Positions 33,815 through 43,388 are shown, counted from the first letter of the stretch. The stretch is DNA of 64,000 bases from Phragmitibacter sp965284365 (GCA_965284365.1 OZ260079.1:2666001-2730000), one strand, 5' to 3'. Numbers and translations: made by a program. The notes: generated from the sequence alone by a model not told the origin.

Positions 33815-36066
33815 AGTACATCATTTGGTCTTGGCTGCTTCTAGGCATTGCCGCCGCATCGCTCCCCGCCGCTGAGCCATCACAGACGCCATCCTCGACC
33901 CTCGATCTCCCCGCCACACGGATATTCTCCAAAGGGCCGAACGAGTACGCGGGCGAGGTGCTGGAGATCACGAAGGGTCGCGGCTCCATCATCGGCTGGT
34001 ATATACAAGCGAAGCAAAGTGAGGAGGTCCGTGTCTCCATCGAGTATGCCTGCGCAAAACCGCTCAATCAGGCCTACCAGCTTTCATTCGACGGGCACGA
34101 TCGTTTCTGGGACGTGCCGCCGACTCCCAATGGTGTCTGGAGCGAAGCGGGCTTGGGCGCCTTTCAGGTGCGTGCCGGCATGCCACTGCTTGTGCTGCTG
34201 GTTCCACCCTCAGGTACGAAATACGAACATCCTCTTCGCTTCCGCAAGCTGGTGGTGAAGGGCACGATGCCGGGAAACCTCACGCTCACTCAGTCACCAA
34301 TAGAACCCGCCGCTCCTGATGCCACACCAGGCTTTGGTCAGCGGCTGGCTGCGCTGCATCCGGCACTGGAGGCACGCGAACTGGATGATGCCGCCATCAC
34401 CCTGCGCGTTAGCGGCATGGCCTTGCGCAGGCCGAAGGAGTTGATTTTCACGACTTGGGAAGGGGATCTGTATTCAGTGAATCTCGATGCGATCTCTGAC
34501 AAAGGTCCGCCGCCACTGCGCCGCATTGCACAGGGACTCTCGGAGCCCATGGGCCTCGCCGTTGAGAACGGGCGTATCTTTGTCACCGAGAAAAATGAGG
34601 CGACCGAACTGCTCGACGCAGATGGCGACGGCACCTTCGAGACCTACCGCTGCATCTCGCAGGATTGGCCCGCCACCATGGACGGCCACGAGTATCTTTT
34701 CGGCGCCGTCGTGCAGGACTCGCACCTCTACTTCTCATCCAGCGTAGGCATGGGCAGGCGGGGTAAAGATAACTATCAGGCGCCGCTGCGCGGCAGTGTG
34801 GTCAAGGTGAACATCGACACAGGCAAAACGGAGTTTGTGGCCGGAGGCCTGCGCACACCGGATGGCATCGGCAAAGGTCCGCACGGCTCGATCTTGGTCA
34901 CGGACAATCAGGGTGAGTGGCTGCCAGCGAACAAACTGATCCATGTGCAGGAAGGCGCGTTTTATAACTTCCGCAGCCGTCCGCCCTGGCATCCACTGGA
35001 CCGTGGGGAACTCACGCCACCGGCTGTATGGTTGCCGCAGGGAGAGATCGCGAGCTCTCCGACTGAGCCGATCCTGCTTCCGTCGAACTGGGGGCCGTAT
35101 GCGGGCCATGTCGTATTTGGAGATGCAACCTTCGGCGGCTTGCAGCGCGCCTTTTTGGAAGAGGTGGACGGCGTCATGCAAGGCGCGGTGTTTCCCTTTT
35201 CGCAGGGTTTCCGTCACATGTTTCACCGCTTTGCGCTGACGCCGGATGGCGATCTCTTTGCGGGCGGTATCGCGCGCGGGCAGGACAAGGAATTCATCAA
35301 GCGAGTCAGCGGTCTCAGCCGCGTCCGCTACGCGGGGAAGCCGGTTTTTGAACCGATTGCCGCGCGTCTTCGGTCGAATGGCTTGGAAATCGAGTTCACC
35401 CAACCGCTCGCAGAAGGCAGTGGCTGGAATCCCGCTGGCTACCATGTTTCGCAATGGGGCTACCAGGCCACTCAGACCTATGGCGGCCAGAAGGTGCGGC
35501 CTCGCCTGGCTGAGGTGCGATCTGCGACCGTGTCGGCAGATCGCCGCCGTGTCTTTCTGGAAATGCCCAGCATCATCACGAGCGAAGTCCTCCATGTGCG
35601 TCTGCCGCAATCGCTCGCTTCAGAAGCCGCCCTGCCGCTCTGGACAGGAGATCTTTGGTACACCGTCAATCGCATTCCCAAGGATCAGCTCGGCGAAGTG
35701 CGGCCTGCCCCAGCGGGCACCCTTGCCGCCTCCGCACCCCTCTTCCGCTTTTCCAAAGGCAACGCCGGACAGGTTCTCTACCAAAACTTCTGTGCTGCCT
35801 GTCATAGCCTCGACGACACAAAGCTCGTCGGTCCTTCCTTCCGCGGCTTGGCGGGAGCTAAGAAAAAAGTACGCGACCCTGCCACAGGCAAACTCCGCGA
35901 AGTGCAGGCAGACGCCGACTATCTGCGCCAGTCGATTCTCGATCCCAACGCTTTGCTCGTGGATGGCTACCCTGAAAATCTCATGCCTCCCATCGGAGCG
36001 ATCCTCACTGCCGAACAGATCGACGCACTCGTGAAGTACCTCGTGAAGGCATCCAAGCCAAAATGA
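33811..36066 (+). CDS. Secreted beta-propeller dehydrogenase with C-terminal cytochrome c
   Basis: This 751-residue protein has a signal peptide (about 1-21, ending LPAAE). A beta-rich N-terminal domain (about 30-175) is followed by a propeller related to PQQ-dependent sugar dehydrogenases (about 190-510; ELIFTTWEGDLYSVNLD, LSEPMGLAVENGRIFVTEK, LRTPDGIGKGPHGSILVTDN). An Ig-like linker comes next, then a class I cytochrome c domain (C661-AA-C664-H665, VGPSFRGLAG, and LMPP as probable Met ligand). It is predicted to oxidise a sugar or alcohol in the periplasm and pass electrons to its own heme. Coupling by ATGA to both neighbours places it in the sigma-controlled operon. Confidence 0.88.
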   Translation: MKYIIWSWLLLGIAAASLPAAEPSQTPSSTLDLPATRIFSKGPNEYAGEVLEITKGRGSIIGWYIQAKQSEEVRVSIEYACAKPLNQAYQLSFDGHDRFWDVPPTPNGVWSEAGLGAFQVRAGMPLLVLLVPPSGTKYEHPLRFRKLVVKGTMPGNLTLTQSPIEPAAPDATPGFGQRLAALHPALEARELDDAAITLRVSGMALRRPKELIFTTWEGDLYSVNLDAISDKGPPPLRRIAQGLSEPMGLAVENGRIFVTEKNEATELLDADGDGTFETYRCISQDWPATMDGHEYLFGAVVQDSHLYFSSSVGMGRRGKDNYQAPLRGSVVKVNIDTGKTEFVAGGLRTPDGIGKGPHGSILVTDNQGEWLPANKLIHVQEGAFYNFRSRPPWHPLDRGELTPPAVWLPQGEIASSPTEPILLPSNWGPYAGHVVFGDATFGGLQRAFLEEVDGVMQGAVFPFSQGFRHMFHRFALTPDGDLFAGGIARGQDKEFIKRVSGLSRVRYAGKPVFEPIAARLRSNGLEIEFTQPLAEGSGWNPAGYHVSQWGYQATQTYGGQKVRPRLAEVRSATVSADRRRVFLEMPSIITSEVLHVRLPQSLASEAALPLWTGDLWYTVNRIPKDQLGEVRPAPAGTLAASAPLFRFSKGNAGQVLYQNFCAACHSLDDTKLVGPSFRGLAGAKKKVRDPATGKLREVQADADYLRQSILDPNALLVDGYPENLMPPIGAILTAEQIDALVKYLVKASKPK

Positions 36067-36884
36067 TCGCCGACAAATCTTTCCGCAGACTTCTCCACCC
36101 ATCACCACTCATGAACCTCAAAGCCATCCTCGCTACCTTCACCTGCTTCCTGCCGCTGCTCGCATCCGCACTTGATCCCGCAGAACAAAAACTTGGCTTC
36201 ATCGCTCTCTCCGATGGCAAATCCTTCGAGGGCTGGAAACAAAGCGGCAACTGGGAAATCCAGGACGGCGCCTTTGCCCGCGTTCGAGAGAAAGGATCTC
36301 TGACTTATGAAGCGCAACTGGTACCGGATGACTTTGAACTGCGCTTCGATTGGAAGGTCTCCAAGGACTGCAACAGCGGTGTGTATTACCGCCCCGGACA
36401 GGTGGAATATCAGATCCTGGATGATGCCCATCCCGGCCATGGCGATAACCCTCGCCAGTCAGCCGCCTCGATCTTCTTCTGCATGGGTCCTAGCAAACGT
36501 GCTACTCGCCCAGTGGGAGAATGGAACACCGCGCGCATCATCTGCAAAGGAAGCGTCATCGAGCATTGGCTCAATGAGGAGCGCGTCATCTCATTCGACT
36601 ACACTGATCCGAAGTGGGCGGAAGAAGTCGAACTGCTCCGCGTCCGCGGCGGCGATCTCACTGGTCGCGGTGGCAAGCTGTCGCTCCAGGATCATGGCCA
36701 TGACGTCGCCTTCCGCAATCTGCGTATGCGCACCATCCCTGCGGATGAAAAGCTCACTCCCGATCCCAACTTCCAACCACTCCCCGTCACTGGTAAAGCG
36801 CTCGAAAAAGAACAAGCCCGTGTGCGTGGCATGTTGGAGAAAGCCAGGCAACCGAAAGCGCCGGCCAAGAGCTCGAAGCAATAA
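36063..36884 (+). CDS. DUF1080 (3-keto-disaccharide hydrolase-like) secreted protein
   Basis: This 273-residue protein has a DUF1080 jelly-roll: FIALSDGKSFEGWKQSGNWE, LRFDWKVSKDCNSGVYYRP, QVEYQILDDAHPGHGDN, and C-terminal LSLQDHGHDVAFRNLRMR. Family members bind or cleave 3-keto-glycosides, or are jelly-roll modules of unknown role. A signal peptide begins at the second Met (MNLKAILATFTCFLPLLASA). I annotate from 36063 because that ATG overlaps the preceding stop (ATGA), as at two other junctions of the operon; 36111 is the alternative. It is the last gene of the sigma-controlled unit and would suit an oxidise-then-cleave sugar route with the upstream propeller-cytochrome. Confidence 0.87.
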   Translation: MIADKSFRRLLHPSPLMNLKAILATFTCFLPLLASALDPAEQKLGFIALSDGKSFEGWKQSGNWEIQDGAFARVREKGSLTYEAQLVPDDFELRFDWKVSKDCNSGVYYRPGQVEYQILDDAHPGHGDNPRQSAASIFFCMGPSKRATRPVGEWNTARIICKGSVIEHWLNEERVISFDYTDPKWAEEVELLRVRGGDLTGRGGKLSLQDHGHDVAFRNLRMRTIPADEKLTPDPNFQPLPVTGKALEKEQARVRGMLEKARQPKAPAKSSKQ

Positions 36885-37625
36885 ATCATCCTAAAGCTGC
36901 TGGCGCTGCCAGTGAGCAGCGCTGACTCTTCCCAACAAAGGTGATCGCCTAACAGGGGGTGCCTTCGTTGTTGATGGGGAGTCGATTACTCATTAACCCG
37001 GCAAATCGAAAACGGCTGTGCTCGCGTGGTATGCCGCAACCTTCATGGCAATGCCGGAATCATCGTTATTACCACATCACGTCACTGCATCTTTAAAAGA
37101 AGAGGCTCTCCGGCTTTACAGCCGGAGAGCCAGCGATCCAGCAACCAAAACGAGGATCGAACGAAAGGATTCAGCAAACGGGCTGGTCCAATCGGCCTGC
37201 CAAACGAAAGTCCGCAGACAGGATGAATCTTAAAATCTTTTCCCCAGAGGTCAATCTGCTAACGCACTTTTTCAAAATCGATCCTAGTTTCTCAAGTTTG
37301 AGAGGCTAAATCTGGTCTAAATTACGAAAATTTTAGGATTTCCACTATTGACAGTCCACACTCAGATTGGCTGCACCCTCCAGTAAATACGACAAATTAA
37401 GGGATTTCGGATGGGAGTCATATGCTTAAAGGCGCATTTAAGAATGATTTAGCGCCTGGTTTGCCCTTGATAGATAAAGAACGCCCTGCGCGTTGCCTAT
37501 CCCCCCCGTCTCACGCGAAGTTGCGCCGTACCATCGCCATTAATTGACTCTTTTTTTGAACGACTTCATCAATCAGCTTGGCCAATAAGTCTTCTCGCCG
37601 ACGTTCTCTCCACAACACTTTACTC
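36885..37625. other. 741-base region without a recognised gene
   Basis: This is the longest non-coding stretch in the window, between two rightward genes. It contains a 12-bp perfect hairpin (37104-37131), a weaker inverted repeat (GGCGC...GCGCC, about 37431-37458), and AT-rich stretches (about 37305-37345). A frame at 37018-37233 is not protein-like. A promoter for the propeller gene must lie near its right end. I see no DnaA-box cluster. Confidence 0.5.
37104..37131. other. 12-bp perfect hairpin
   Basis: GGCTCTCCGGCT and AGCCGGAGAGCC enclose TTAC. No T-run follows to the right; to the left the opposite strand reads TCTTCTTTTAAAG, a weak U-rich tail. It could be a terminator of an unrecognised leftward transcript or part of a structured RNA. 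Confidence 0.55.
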
Positions 37626-39917
37626 ATGCTCGTCTCCCTCTTTCATCGCTTCAGCATCGTCTCGGCGCTCGCCGTTCTCGTTTCCGGTGGAGCACTCGCG
37701 GCCAAGGATGAGGCCATCGCTCCCGGATCCAACTGGCCCATGTGGCGCGGCCCTTATCAGAATGGTGTCTCGCTCGAGCACTACAAGAATCCCAAGCTGA
37801 AGACTGAGCCAATCTGGACGTACGACACGAAAGGCCGTGGTACCCCGGTCATTTATGATGGCCGCGTCTTCTCATGGGGCTACCGTGGCGCGGGCCCGGA
37901 TCTCCGGGAAGTGTTGGCCTGTCTCGATGCCAAGACCGGCGCAAAGATCTGGGAGCATGAGTTCCGCGACTTTATCAGCGACGTGGTCTACGACCGCTAC
38001 AGCATCGGCGCTCCCACGGTGGATCCAGAGACCAAGAAGATTTATCTCGCGACTGCTTACAACCTGCTCCTCTGCTTCGACTTCGATGGCAAGGAACTCT
38101 GGCGCATCTCCCAGATGGAGGACTTCGGTCGCCTCTCTTTCCCGAATGCGCGCGCAGGCTGCGTGGTGATCGAGGGTGACCTCGCCATCGTCCATGGCAT
38201 CAGTTCCAACTGGGGCGGCGACGGCCCTGCCGCAGACCGCTGTTATGCCTTCGACAAAGCCACCGGCGAACTCGTCTGGTGGAGCCTGCCCGGCGTCTCA
38301 CCTCCGGTGGACGGCAGCTTTGGCACTCCGGTCATTCAGACCGTTCAGGGCAAGCGCGTCATGTTCCTTGGCACGGGCGATGGCAGCGTGGTCGGGGTCA
38401 ACGCCCGCAACGGCAAACCTTACTTCCGCTTCTGGTCCTGCAAGAACGGCATCAATCCCTCAGTCCTGATCCACAAAGGCAACATCATCACTCTGCACAA
38501 CGATGAGAACGTGGACAACTCCGAGAAGGGCCGCATGATCGCCCTCAAAATCCCGGACAAACTCACCGCTCCTGCTCCCGGCGCGGAAAACAATATCCTC
38601 GAGCCCTCCGCTGAAGTCTGGCGCAATCCGCTTGCCGCGACCAGTAGCTCTCCAGTCGGCGTGGGCGATCGCGCTTATCAGATGACGGACAGTGGTGAAT
38701 TGCACTGTGTTAATCTGGATTCCGGCGAAGTCATCTGGTCGGAAAAGCTCAGCAACGGCAACCTGCACTCGTCCCCGCTGTATGTGGACGGCCTGCTCTA
38801 TTGCCCCTTTATGGAAGGCAAACTCTTCGTGGTGAAACCGACGGACAAGAAGGGCGAAGTGCTCCAGGAGATTCAACTCAAGGGACAATGCCTTGGAGCT
38901 CCGATGGTCAGCTCCGGCCGTCTCTACGTCCACACCACAGATCATTTCTATTGCTTCGAAATCGAGCATGAAGGTCTCACGGTGGATCCAGTGCCGGTCA
39001 CGGAAATGCCCAAAGCTGGCAAGGCTGTGGCGCTGCAAATCATTCCTGCTGAAGTGGCGCTAACTCCCGGAACCAAGCACGCTTTCCGCATTCGCGGCAC
39101 TGATGCCAATGGCCTACCCACCGGGCCGATTGAAAAGGTCAAGTGGGAGTCATTCATCCCCCCGACTGCTAAGGTGAAGGCTACTCTGGATGCCAAGTTC
39201 AATGAAGCTGGCGAACTCGTCGCGGCACCTGAAGCCAAGCTGAGCGCCGGCGCCTTCAAGGCCACGGCGGAAGGCGGTATTTTCGGCACTATTCGTGGTC
39301 GTGTGCTGAGCAACCTGCCGATTCAGGAAACCTTTGAGGCTTACGAACTCAATGAGGACCAAGCCCAGGAAGGTGTGAAGTACGCTTACCCACCTCTCCC
39401 CTGGATTGGTGCGCGTTTCAAATTCGACGTGCGCGAACACAACGGAAACAAGGTCCTCGCCAAGACCCTCGACCGTATCAATTTCCAGCGCGCTACCGTC
39501 TTCCTCGGCAAGTCCGATCTCTCCAATTACACGGTTCAGGCGGATGTCATGACGGACGGCAGCGCCCGTGTGAAGTCGGACATCGGTCTCATCAATCAGC
39601 GCTACCTCATCGTTCTCCGTGGCAATGGCGGGAAGCTCGAAGTCAGTTCAAATCTTGAGCGTCTGCAGCAGACGGTGCCGTTCAAGATGACGGCCAACAA
39701 ATGGTATGTCCTCAAGACACGCGTGGACGTCAATCCCGATGGCAGCGGTGTGGTGCGCGCCAAAGCTTGGGAGAAGGAAGGTCAGGAGCCCGCCGAATGG
39801 ACGATTGAGGTCAAGGTGGGTGTGGCCCACACTCAAGGTTGCCCCGGCCTCTTCAGCTTCACCCCGCTCAATCAGAAGCGCACCTATATCGACAACATCA
39901 GCATCACGCCGAATTGA
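37626..39917 (+). CDS. Secreted PQQ-like beta-propeller protein with C-terminal domain
   Basis: This 763-residue protein has a signal peptide (about 1-25, ending GGALA). It contains a PQQ-type eight-bladed propeller with blade motifs such as NWPMWRGP, LACLDAKTGAKIWEHEF, LLCFDFDGKELWRIS, CYAFDKATGELVWW and LHCVNLDSGEVIWSEKL. After about residue 450 comes an Ig-like segment and then a C-terminal beta-sandwich of about 190 residues (FKFDVREHNGNKVLA, VQADVMTDGSARVKSDIGL). No PQQ-enzyme Asp/Glu catalytic pair or heme motif is obvious, so it may bind ligand or scaffold rather than oxidise. The start was set at the ATG giving a normal signal peptide; a TTG 16 codons upstream is possible. Confidence 0.85.
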   Translation: MLVSLFHRFSIVSALAVLVSGGALAAKDEAIAPGSNWPMWRGPYQNGVSLEHYKNPKLKTEPIWTYDTKGRGTPVIYDGRVFSWGYRGAGPDLREVLACLDAKTGAKIWEHEFRDFISDVVYDRYSIGAPTVDPETKKIYLATAYNLLLCFDFDGKELWRISQMEDFGRLSFPNARAGCVVIEGDLAIVHGISSNWGGDGPAADRCYAFDKATGELVWWSLPGVSPPVDGSFGTPVIQTVQGKRVMFLGTGDGSVVGVNARNGKPYFRFWSCKNGINPSVLIHKGNIITLHNDENVDNSEKGRMIALKIPDKLTAPAPGAENNILEPSAEVWRNPLAATSSSPVGVGDRAYQMTDSGELHCVNLDSGEVIWSEKLSNGNLHSSPLYVDGLLYCPFMEGKLFVVKPTDKKGEVLQEIQLKGQCLGAPMVSSGRLYVHTTDHFYCFEIEHEGLTVDPVPVTEMPKAGKAVALQIIPAEVALTPGTKHAFRIRGTDANGLPTGPIEKVKWESFIPPTAKVKATLDAKFNEAGELVAAPEAKLSAGAFKATAEGGIFGTIRGRVLSNLPIQETFEAYELNEDQAQEGVKYAYPPLPWIGARFKFDVREHNGNKVLAKTLDRINFQRATVFLGKSDLSNYTVQADVMTDGSARVKSDIGLINQRYLIVLRGNGGKLEVSSNLERLQQTVPFKMTANKWYVLKTRVDVNPDGSGVVRAKAWEKEGQEPAEWTIEVKVGVAHTQGCPGLFSFTPLNQKRTYIDNISITPN

Positions 39918-39992
39918 GCGATTCTTCCGCAAGTCACACCAACTACTGATCACTTACGTCACGGACCGAGACTGACTCGATTTTACCTACTC

Positions 39993-41624
39993 ATGAAGCC
40001 CTCTTTCACCCTGCCCGCCCTTGCCCTGGCCACGCTAGCCACCTGTACGTTCGCTGCTGACTGGCCCCAATGGGGCGGAAGTGCTGAGCGGAATATGGTT
40101 TCCAGTGAGAAGGGGATTCCTGTTGAGATCGATCCTGGCAAAAAGCTAGGGCCTAAAGCCGCTCCCAAGATCGCTGGCCGTCTTCGTCCGGGTCCGGAAG
40201 AGGTCAATGCCCTCAGCGCGGAAGACGTGGACATGGCCACCACGAAGAATTGCCTGTGGGTCGCCAAGCTTGGCTCCCAGACCTACGGCACTCCGACCAT
40301 TGCCGATGGCAAAGTCTATGTAGGAACCAATAATGAAAGCCCCCGCAACAAGGGCAACACCGGCGACCGCGGCGTGGTGATGTGCTTTGAAGAAAAGACC
40401 GGCAAATTCCTCTGGCAGCTCGTGGTGCCGAAGATGGGCACCGGTAAGGTGAATGACTGGGAGTATCTTGGCATCTGCGCCACCCCGACCATCGTCGGCA
40501 ACCGCGCTTACGTTCCGACAAATCGCTGTCAGATTGTCTGCCTTGATGTCGAGGGCATGGCCAATGGTAATGACGGTCCTTTCAAGGATGAAGCGAAGTT
40601 CATGGCCGCTCCAGGTCCTGATGGCAAGCCCGTGCCTGTAGAGCCCGGGGCGACGGATGCGGACATCATCTGGGTCTATGACATGTACGCCGAACTCGGC
40701 GTGTTCCAGCACAACGCCACCTCCGGCTACCCGCTGCTGTTTGGTGACAAGCTGTTCGTCCCGACCTGCAATGGTGTGGACTGGACTCACACGAACATTC
40801 CGGCTCCCAATGCTCCCAGCTTCATCATGCTGGACGCTAACACCGGCGCTCTTCTTGGTGAAATGGATCACGTCGCCAGCGAGCGCGTGCTGCACTGCTC
40901 CTGGTCTTCGCCCATTCATGCCAAGGTCAAAGACAAGGACCAGATCATCTTCGCCGCCGGCGATGGCTGGATGTATGGCATGGCTCCAGAGACTGTCAAA
41001 AACTCCGAAGACCTGGACATCCTGAAGGAATACTGGCGCTATGACTGCAATCCTCCGGAGTACCGGAAGGACGATGAAGGCAATCCCCGCAAGTATGCGG
41101 AGTTTGATGGCCCCAGCGAAAACATCGCCACACCGGTTTATTACGAAGGTCTTGTTTATATCGCCATCGGTCAGGATCCTGAGCACGGCGAAGGTCTGGG
41201 CATGATCAGTTGCATTGATCCTTCAAAGGAAGGCGATCTCAGCGGCAAGGCAGTCTGGACATACAAGGGGATTGAGCGTTCCATTTCCACCTGCGCCATC
41301 AAGGATGGTCTCATCTACGTCGGCGACTATACCGGCCGTCTCTTCTGCCTGGACGCCAAAACCGGCAAGGAATATTGGAAATTCGACACCAAGGGCCACA
41401 TCTGGTCCAGCGCTCTGCTGGTGGACGGCAAAATTTACATTGGCAACGAAGAAGGTGAACTGTTCATCCTCGCCGAAGGCAAAGAGCTCAAGGAACTCGC
41501 CACCATTGAATTCCCGGCTCCCATCATGAATGGCGCCGTGGCAGCCAATGGCGTCCTCTACATCGCGACGCACACGCACCTCTATGCCTTCAAGGAAGGC
41601 GGCGCCCCGGTGGCCAAGAATTAA
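39993..41624 (+). CDS. Secreted PQQ-like beta-propeller protein
   Basis: This 543-residue protein has a signal peptide ending TFAAD. Nearly the whole mature chain is a PQQ-type propeller (DWPQWGGSAERN, NCLWVAKLGSQTYGTPTIAD, RLFCLDAKTGKEYWKFDTKG, SALLVDGKIYIGNEEGEL). It lies 75 bases after another propeller gene of different length and is followed by a terminator, so the two may form one transcription unit. Which small molecule it uses is not visible. Propellers of this type are common in the verrucomicrobial envelope and often lack the catalytic residues of true alcohol dehydrogenases. Confidence 0.87.
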   Translation: MKPSFTLPALALATLATCTFAADWPQWGGSAERNMVSSEKGIPVEIDPGKKLGPKAAPKIAGRLRPGPEEVNALSAEDVDMATTKNCLWVAKLGSQTYGTPTIADGKVYVGTNNESPRNKGNTGDRGVVMCFEEKTGKFLWQLVVPKMGTGKVNDWEYLGICATPTIVGNRAYVPTNRCQIVCLDVEGMANGNDGPFKDEAKFMAAPGPDGKPVPVEPGATDADIIWVYDMYAELGVFQHNATSGYPLLFGDKLFVPTCNGVDWTHTNIPAPNAPSFIMLDANTGALLGEMDHVASERVLHCSWSSPIHAKVKDKDQIIFAAGDGWMYGMAPETVKNSEDLDILKEYWRYDCNPPEYRKDDEGNPRKYAEFDGPSENIATPVYYEGLVYIAIGQDPEHGEGLGMISCIDPSKEGDLSGKAVWTYKGIERSISTCAIKDGLIYVGDYTGRLFCLDAKTGKEYWKFDTKGHIWSSALLVDGKIYIGNEEGELFILAEGKELKELATIEFPAPIMNGAVAANGVLYIATHTHLYAFKEGGAPVAKN

Positions 41625-41658
41625 GCCATCTGTCCGCTGCTTCTCGGCAGCCTGAACA

Positions 41659-41696
41659 GGGGCGGGCAAGAATTGCTCTTGTCTCGCCCCTTCTTT
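41659..41696 (+). terminator. Terminator after the second propeller gene
   Basis: GGGGCGGGCAAGA pairs with TCTTGTCTCGCCCC, with one bulge and a short loop, followed by TTCTTTT. It separates the propeller genes from the EhpF-like operon starting at 41730. Confidence 0.75.
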
Positions 41697-41729
41697 TCGC
41701 CATCCTCCCTTCCTCACTCAGCACCCGGC

Positions 41730-42779
41730 ATGAACGCTTCCGAACAACTCGACGCCCACCTTCGCGAGATCATCCAATGGCACTTCTCCCCAGAAACGGG
41801 CAGTCCGTTCTGGCTGGAGTGGGCATCCAAGAACTTCGATCCCCGCCAGGAAATTCAATCCATTGGAGACATGCACAAGTTCCCGCATTTCCAAGACGAA
41901 TGGCTGCGCGATCTGCAACCGGAAGTCTGGGTGCCTGCCGCCTACAAGGGCCGTCCCTTCAATATCTTCGAAACCGGTGGCACGACCGGCATGCCGAAAC
42001 AGCGCATCGGTTGGGAAGACTACAAGACCGACTACAGCGAGTTCTCCACAAAGATCAGTGACGAACATTTCCCCAAAGGTGGCGCCTGGCTCATGATGGG
42101 CCCCACCGGTCCGCGCCGTCTGCGGCTGGCCATTGAGCATCTTGCCAATGTGCGGGGTTCCTCCTGCTACTTCATCGATCTCGACCCACGTTTCGTGAAG
42201 AAGCTGATCTCGAACAAGCAGGGCGACGTTGCCCGTCAATACATGGATCACGTCGTGGATCAGGCGGCGACCATTTTGAAACACCGCAAGGTGAGCGGGC
42301 TCTTCACCACACCCAAGCTGCTGGAAGCCCTTGCCGAGAAGGTGGACGTGTATGGAGCCGGTATCCGCGGCGTCTTCTGCGGCGGCACGACCATGCTGCC
42401 TCAATATGTGCGCTTCATTGTCGAAGAGGTGCTGGAGAACAAGATCGGTTTCTATCCGACTTACGGGAACACCCTCATGGGCCTGGCTGCCAGTGTGCCG
42501 CTCCTGCCGGAAGACAACTATTCCATCACCTACTATGCGCCGCAGCCACGCGCCGTGCTGCGCGTCGTGAACCCCACCAACACCACGGAAACCGTGGAGT
42601 ATGACACCTGGGGCCGGGTGGAATTGACCACGCTCACGAAGGAATTCTTCATGCCGCGTTTCCTGGAGCGGGACGAAGCTCTGCGCCGCCGCCCGCGTGC
42701 TCCCTACACCTGGGACGGTGTTGCCGAAGTCCGTCCTTTCGGCGCCATGGAGAATAAGATCGTGGAAGGCGTATATTAA
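41730..42779 (+). CDS. EhpF-like atypical adenylate-forming enzyme
   Basis: This 349-residue protein carries the P-loop-like adenylation motif of the ANL superfamily (ETGGTTGMPKQRI, about 81-93) and further elements such as GVFCGGTTMLPQYVRF and FYPTYGNTLMGLAA. It ends near VEYDTWGRVELTTLTKEFFM, so it lacks the usual C-terminal subdomain of about 120 residues that supplies the catalytic Lys. The same truncation is described for EhpF, which works in D-alanylgriseoluteic acid (phenazine) synthesis. It probably activates a carboxylic acid as acyl-AMP. The next genes, 9 and 12 bases apart, encode a membrane methyltransferase and an aldehyde dehydrogenase that could reduce the acyl group. Confidence 0.8.
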   Translation: MNASEQLDAHLREIIQWHFSPETGSPFWLEWASKNFDPRQEIQSIGDMHKFPHFQDEWLRDLQPEVWVPAAYKGRPFNIFETGGTTGMPKQRIGWEDYKTDYSEFSTKISDEHFPKGGAWLMMGPTGPRRLRLAIEHLANVRGSSCYFIDLDPRFVKKLISNKQGDVARQYMDHVVDQAATILKHRKVSGLFTTPKLLEALAEKVDVYGAGIRGVFCGGTTMLPQYVRFIVEEVLENKIGFYPTYGNTLMGLAASVPLLPEDNYSITYYAPQPRAVLRVVNPTNTTETVEYDTWGRVELTTLTKEFFMPRFLERDEALRRRPRAPYTWDGVAEVRPFGAMENKIVEGVY

Positions 42780-42788
42780 TTGTCTTCT

Positions 42789-43376
42789 ATGAGAATCCTG
42801 CTGACACGCGTCTTTGCCATCGTTGTTTTCGTGGGGGTCGCGTTGTCTGCCAGCAAGTGGGAGCAACGAGATCCCATGGTCTCGGCGATTCTATTCTGTT
42901 TCGCCATGCTGCTTGTGGCCATCGCTTCTCTTGGCCGCTTGTGGTGCTCGCTTTATATTGCCGGCTACAAAGACAAGGTGCTGGTGACGGAAGGGCCGTA
43001 TTCCCTCACGCGGAATCCGTTGTATTTCTTCAGCTTCATCGGAGCCATTGGAGTCGGCCTCGGGACGGAAACCTTGACCCTGCCGATCTTTTTGGCAGTC
43101 TGCTTCCTCCTTTATTATCCAGCCGTGATCAATAAGGAAGAAACGAAGCTGGCCAAACTCCATCCCAACGAGTTCAGCGCCTACGCATCAGCAGTCCCGC
43201 GCTTTTTCCCGAAGAATTTTCGCATGTCGGAACCGGCCACTTATGTGGTGTCTCCAGGCGTCTACCGCAGGCATATCATCAGCGCGCTTTGGTTCATCTG
43301 GGGCATCGGCATTTTGGAAGTCCTTGAAGAACTCCACGAGTTGCATCTCATGCCTGTTCTGTTCACGATGTATTGA
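42789..43376 (+). CDS. Isoprenylcysteine/phospholipid methyltransferase-like membrane protein
   Basis: This 195-residue protein has about five hydrophobic helices (residues 5-23, 35-55, 78-112 as a pair, and 163-185). The SAM-binding signature of the ICMT/PEMT-type family is present: VTEGPYSLTRNPLY, then EETKLAKLHPNEFSAYASAV with the conserved EE near the C-terminal side. Members methylate carboxyl groups or lipids at the membrane. The start was taken at the ATG 9 bases after the previous stop; a TTG at 42780 would touch that stop. The tight spacing puts it in the adenylation/aldehyde operon, where it could esterify or otherwise methylate a lipophilic product. Confidence 0.82.
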   Translation: MRILLTRVFAIVVFVGVALSASKWEQRDPMVSAILFCFAMLLVAIASLGRLWCSLYIAGYKDKVLVTEGPYSLTRNPLYFFSFIGAIGVGLGTETLTLPIFLAVCFLLYYPAVINKEETKLAKLHPNEFSAYASAVPRFFPKNFRMSEPATYVVSPGVYRRHIISALWFIWGIGILEVLEELHELHLMPVLFTMY

Positions 43377-43388
43377 TCTTTTCGCCCT

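Noticed and set aside
37018..37233. Small overlapping frames of 66-71 codons
   Set aside because: They cover the hairpin at 37104-37131, have no ribosome-binding site and no protein-like composition.
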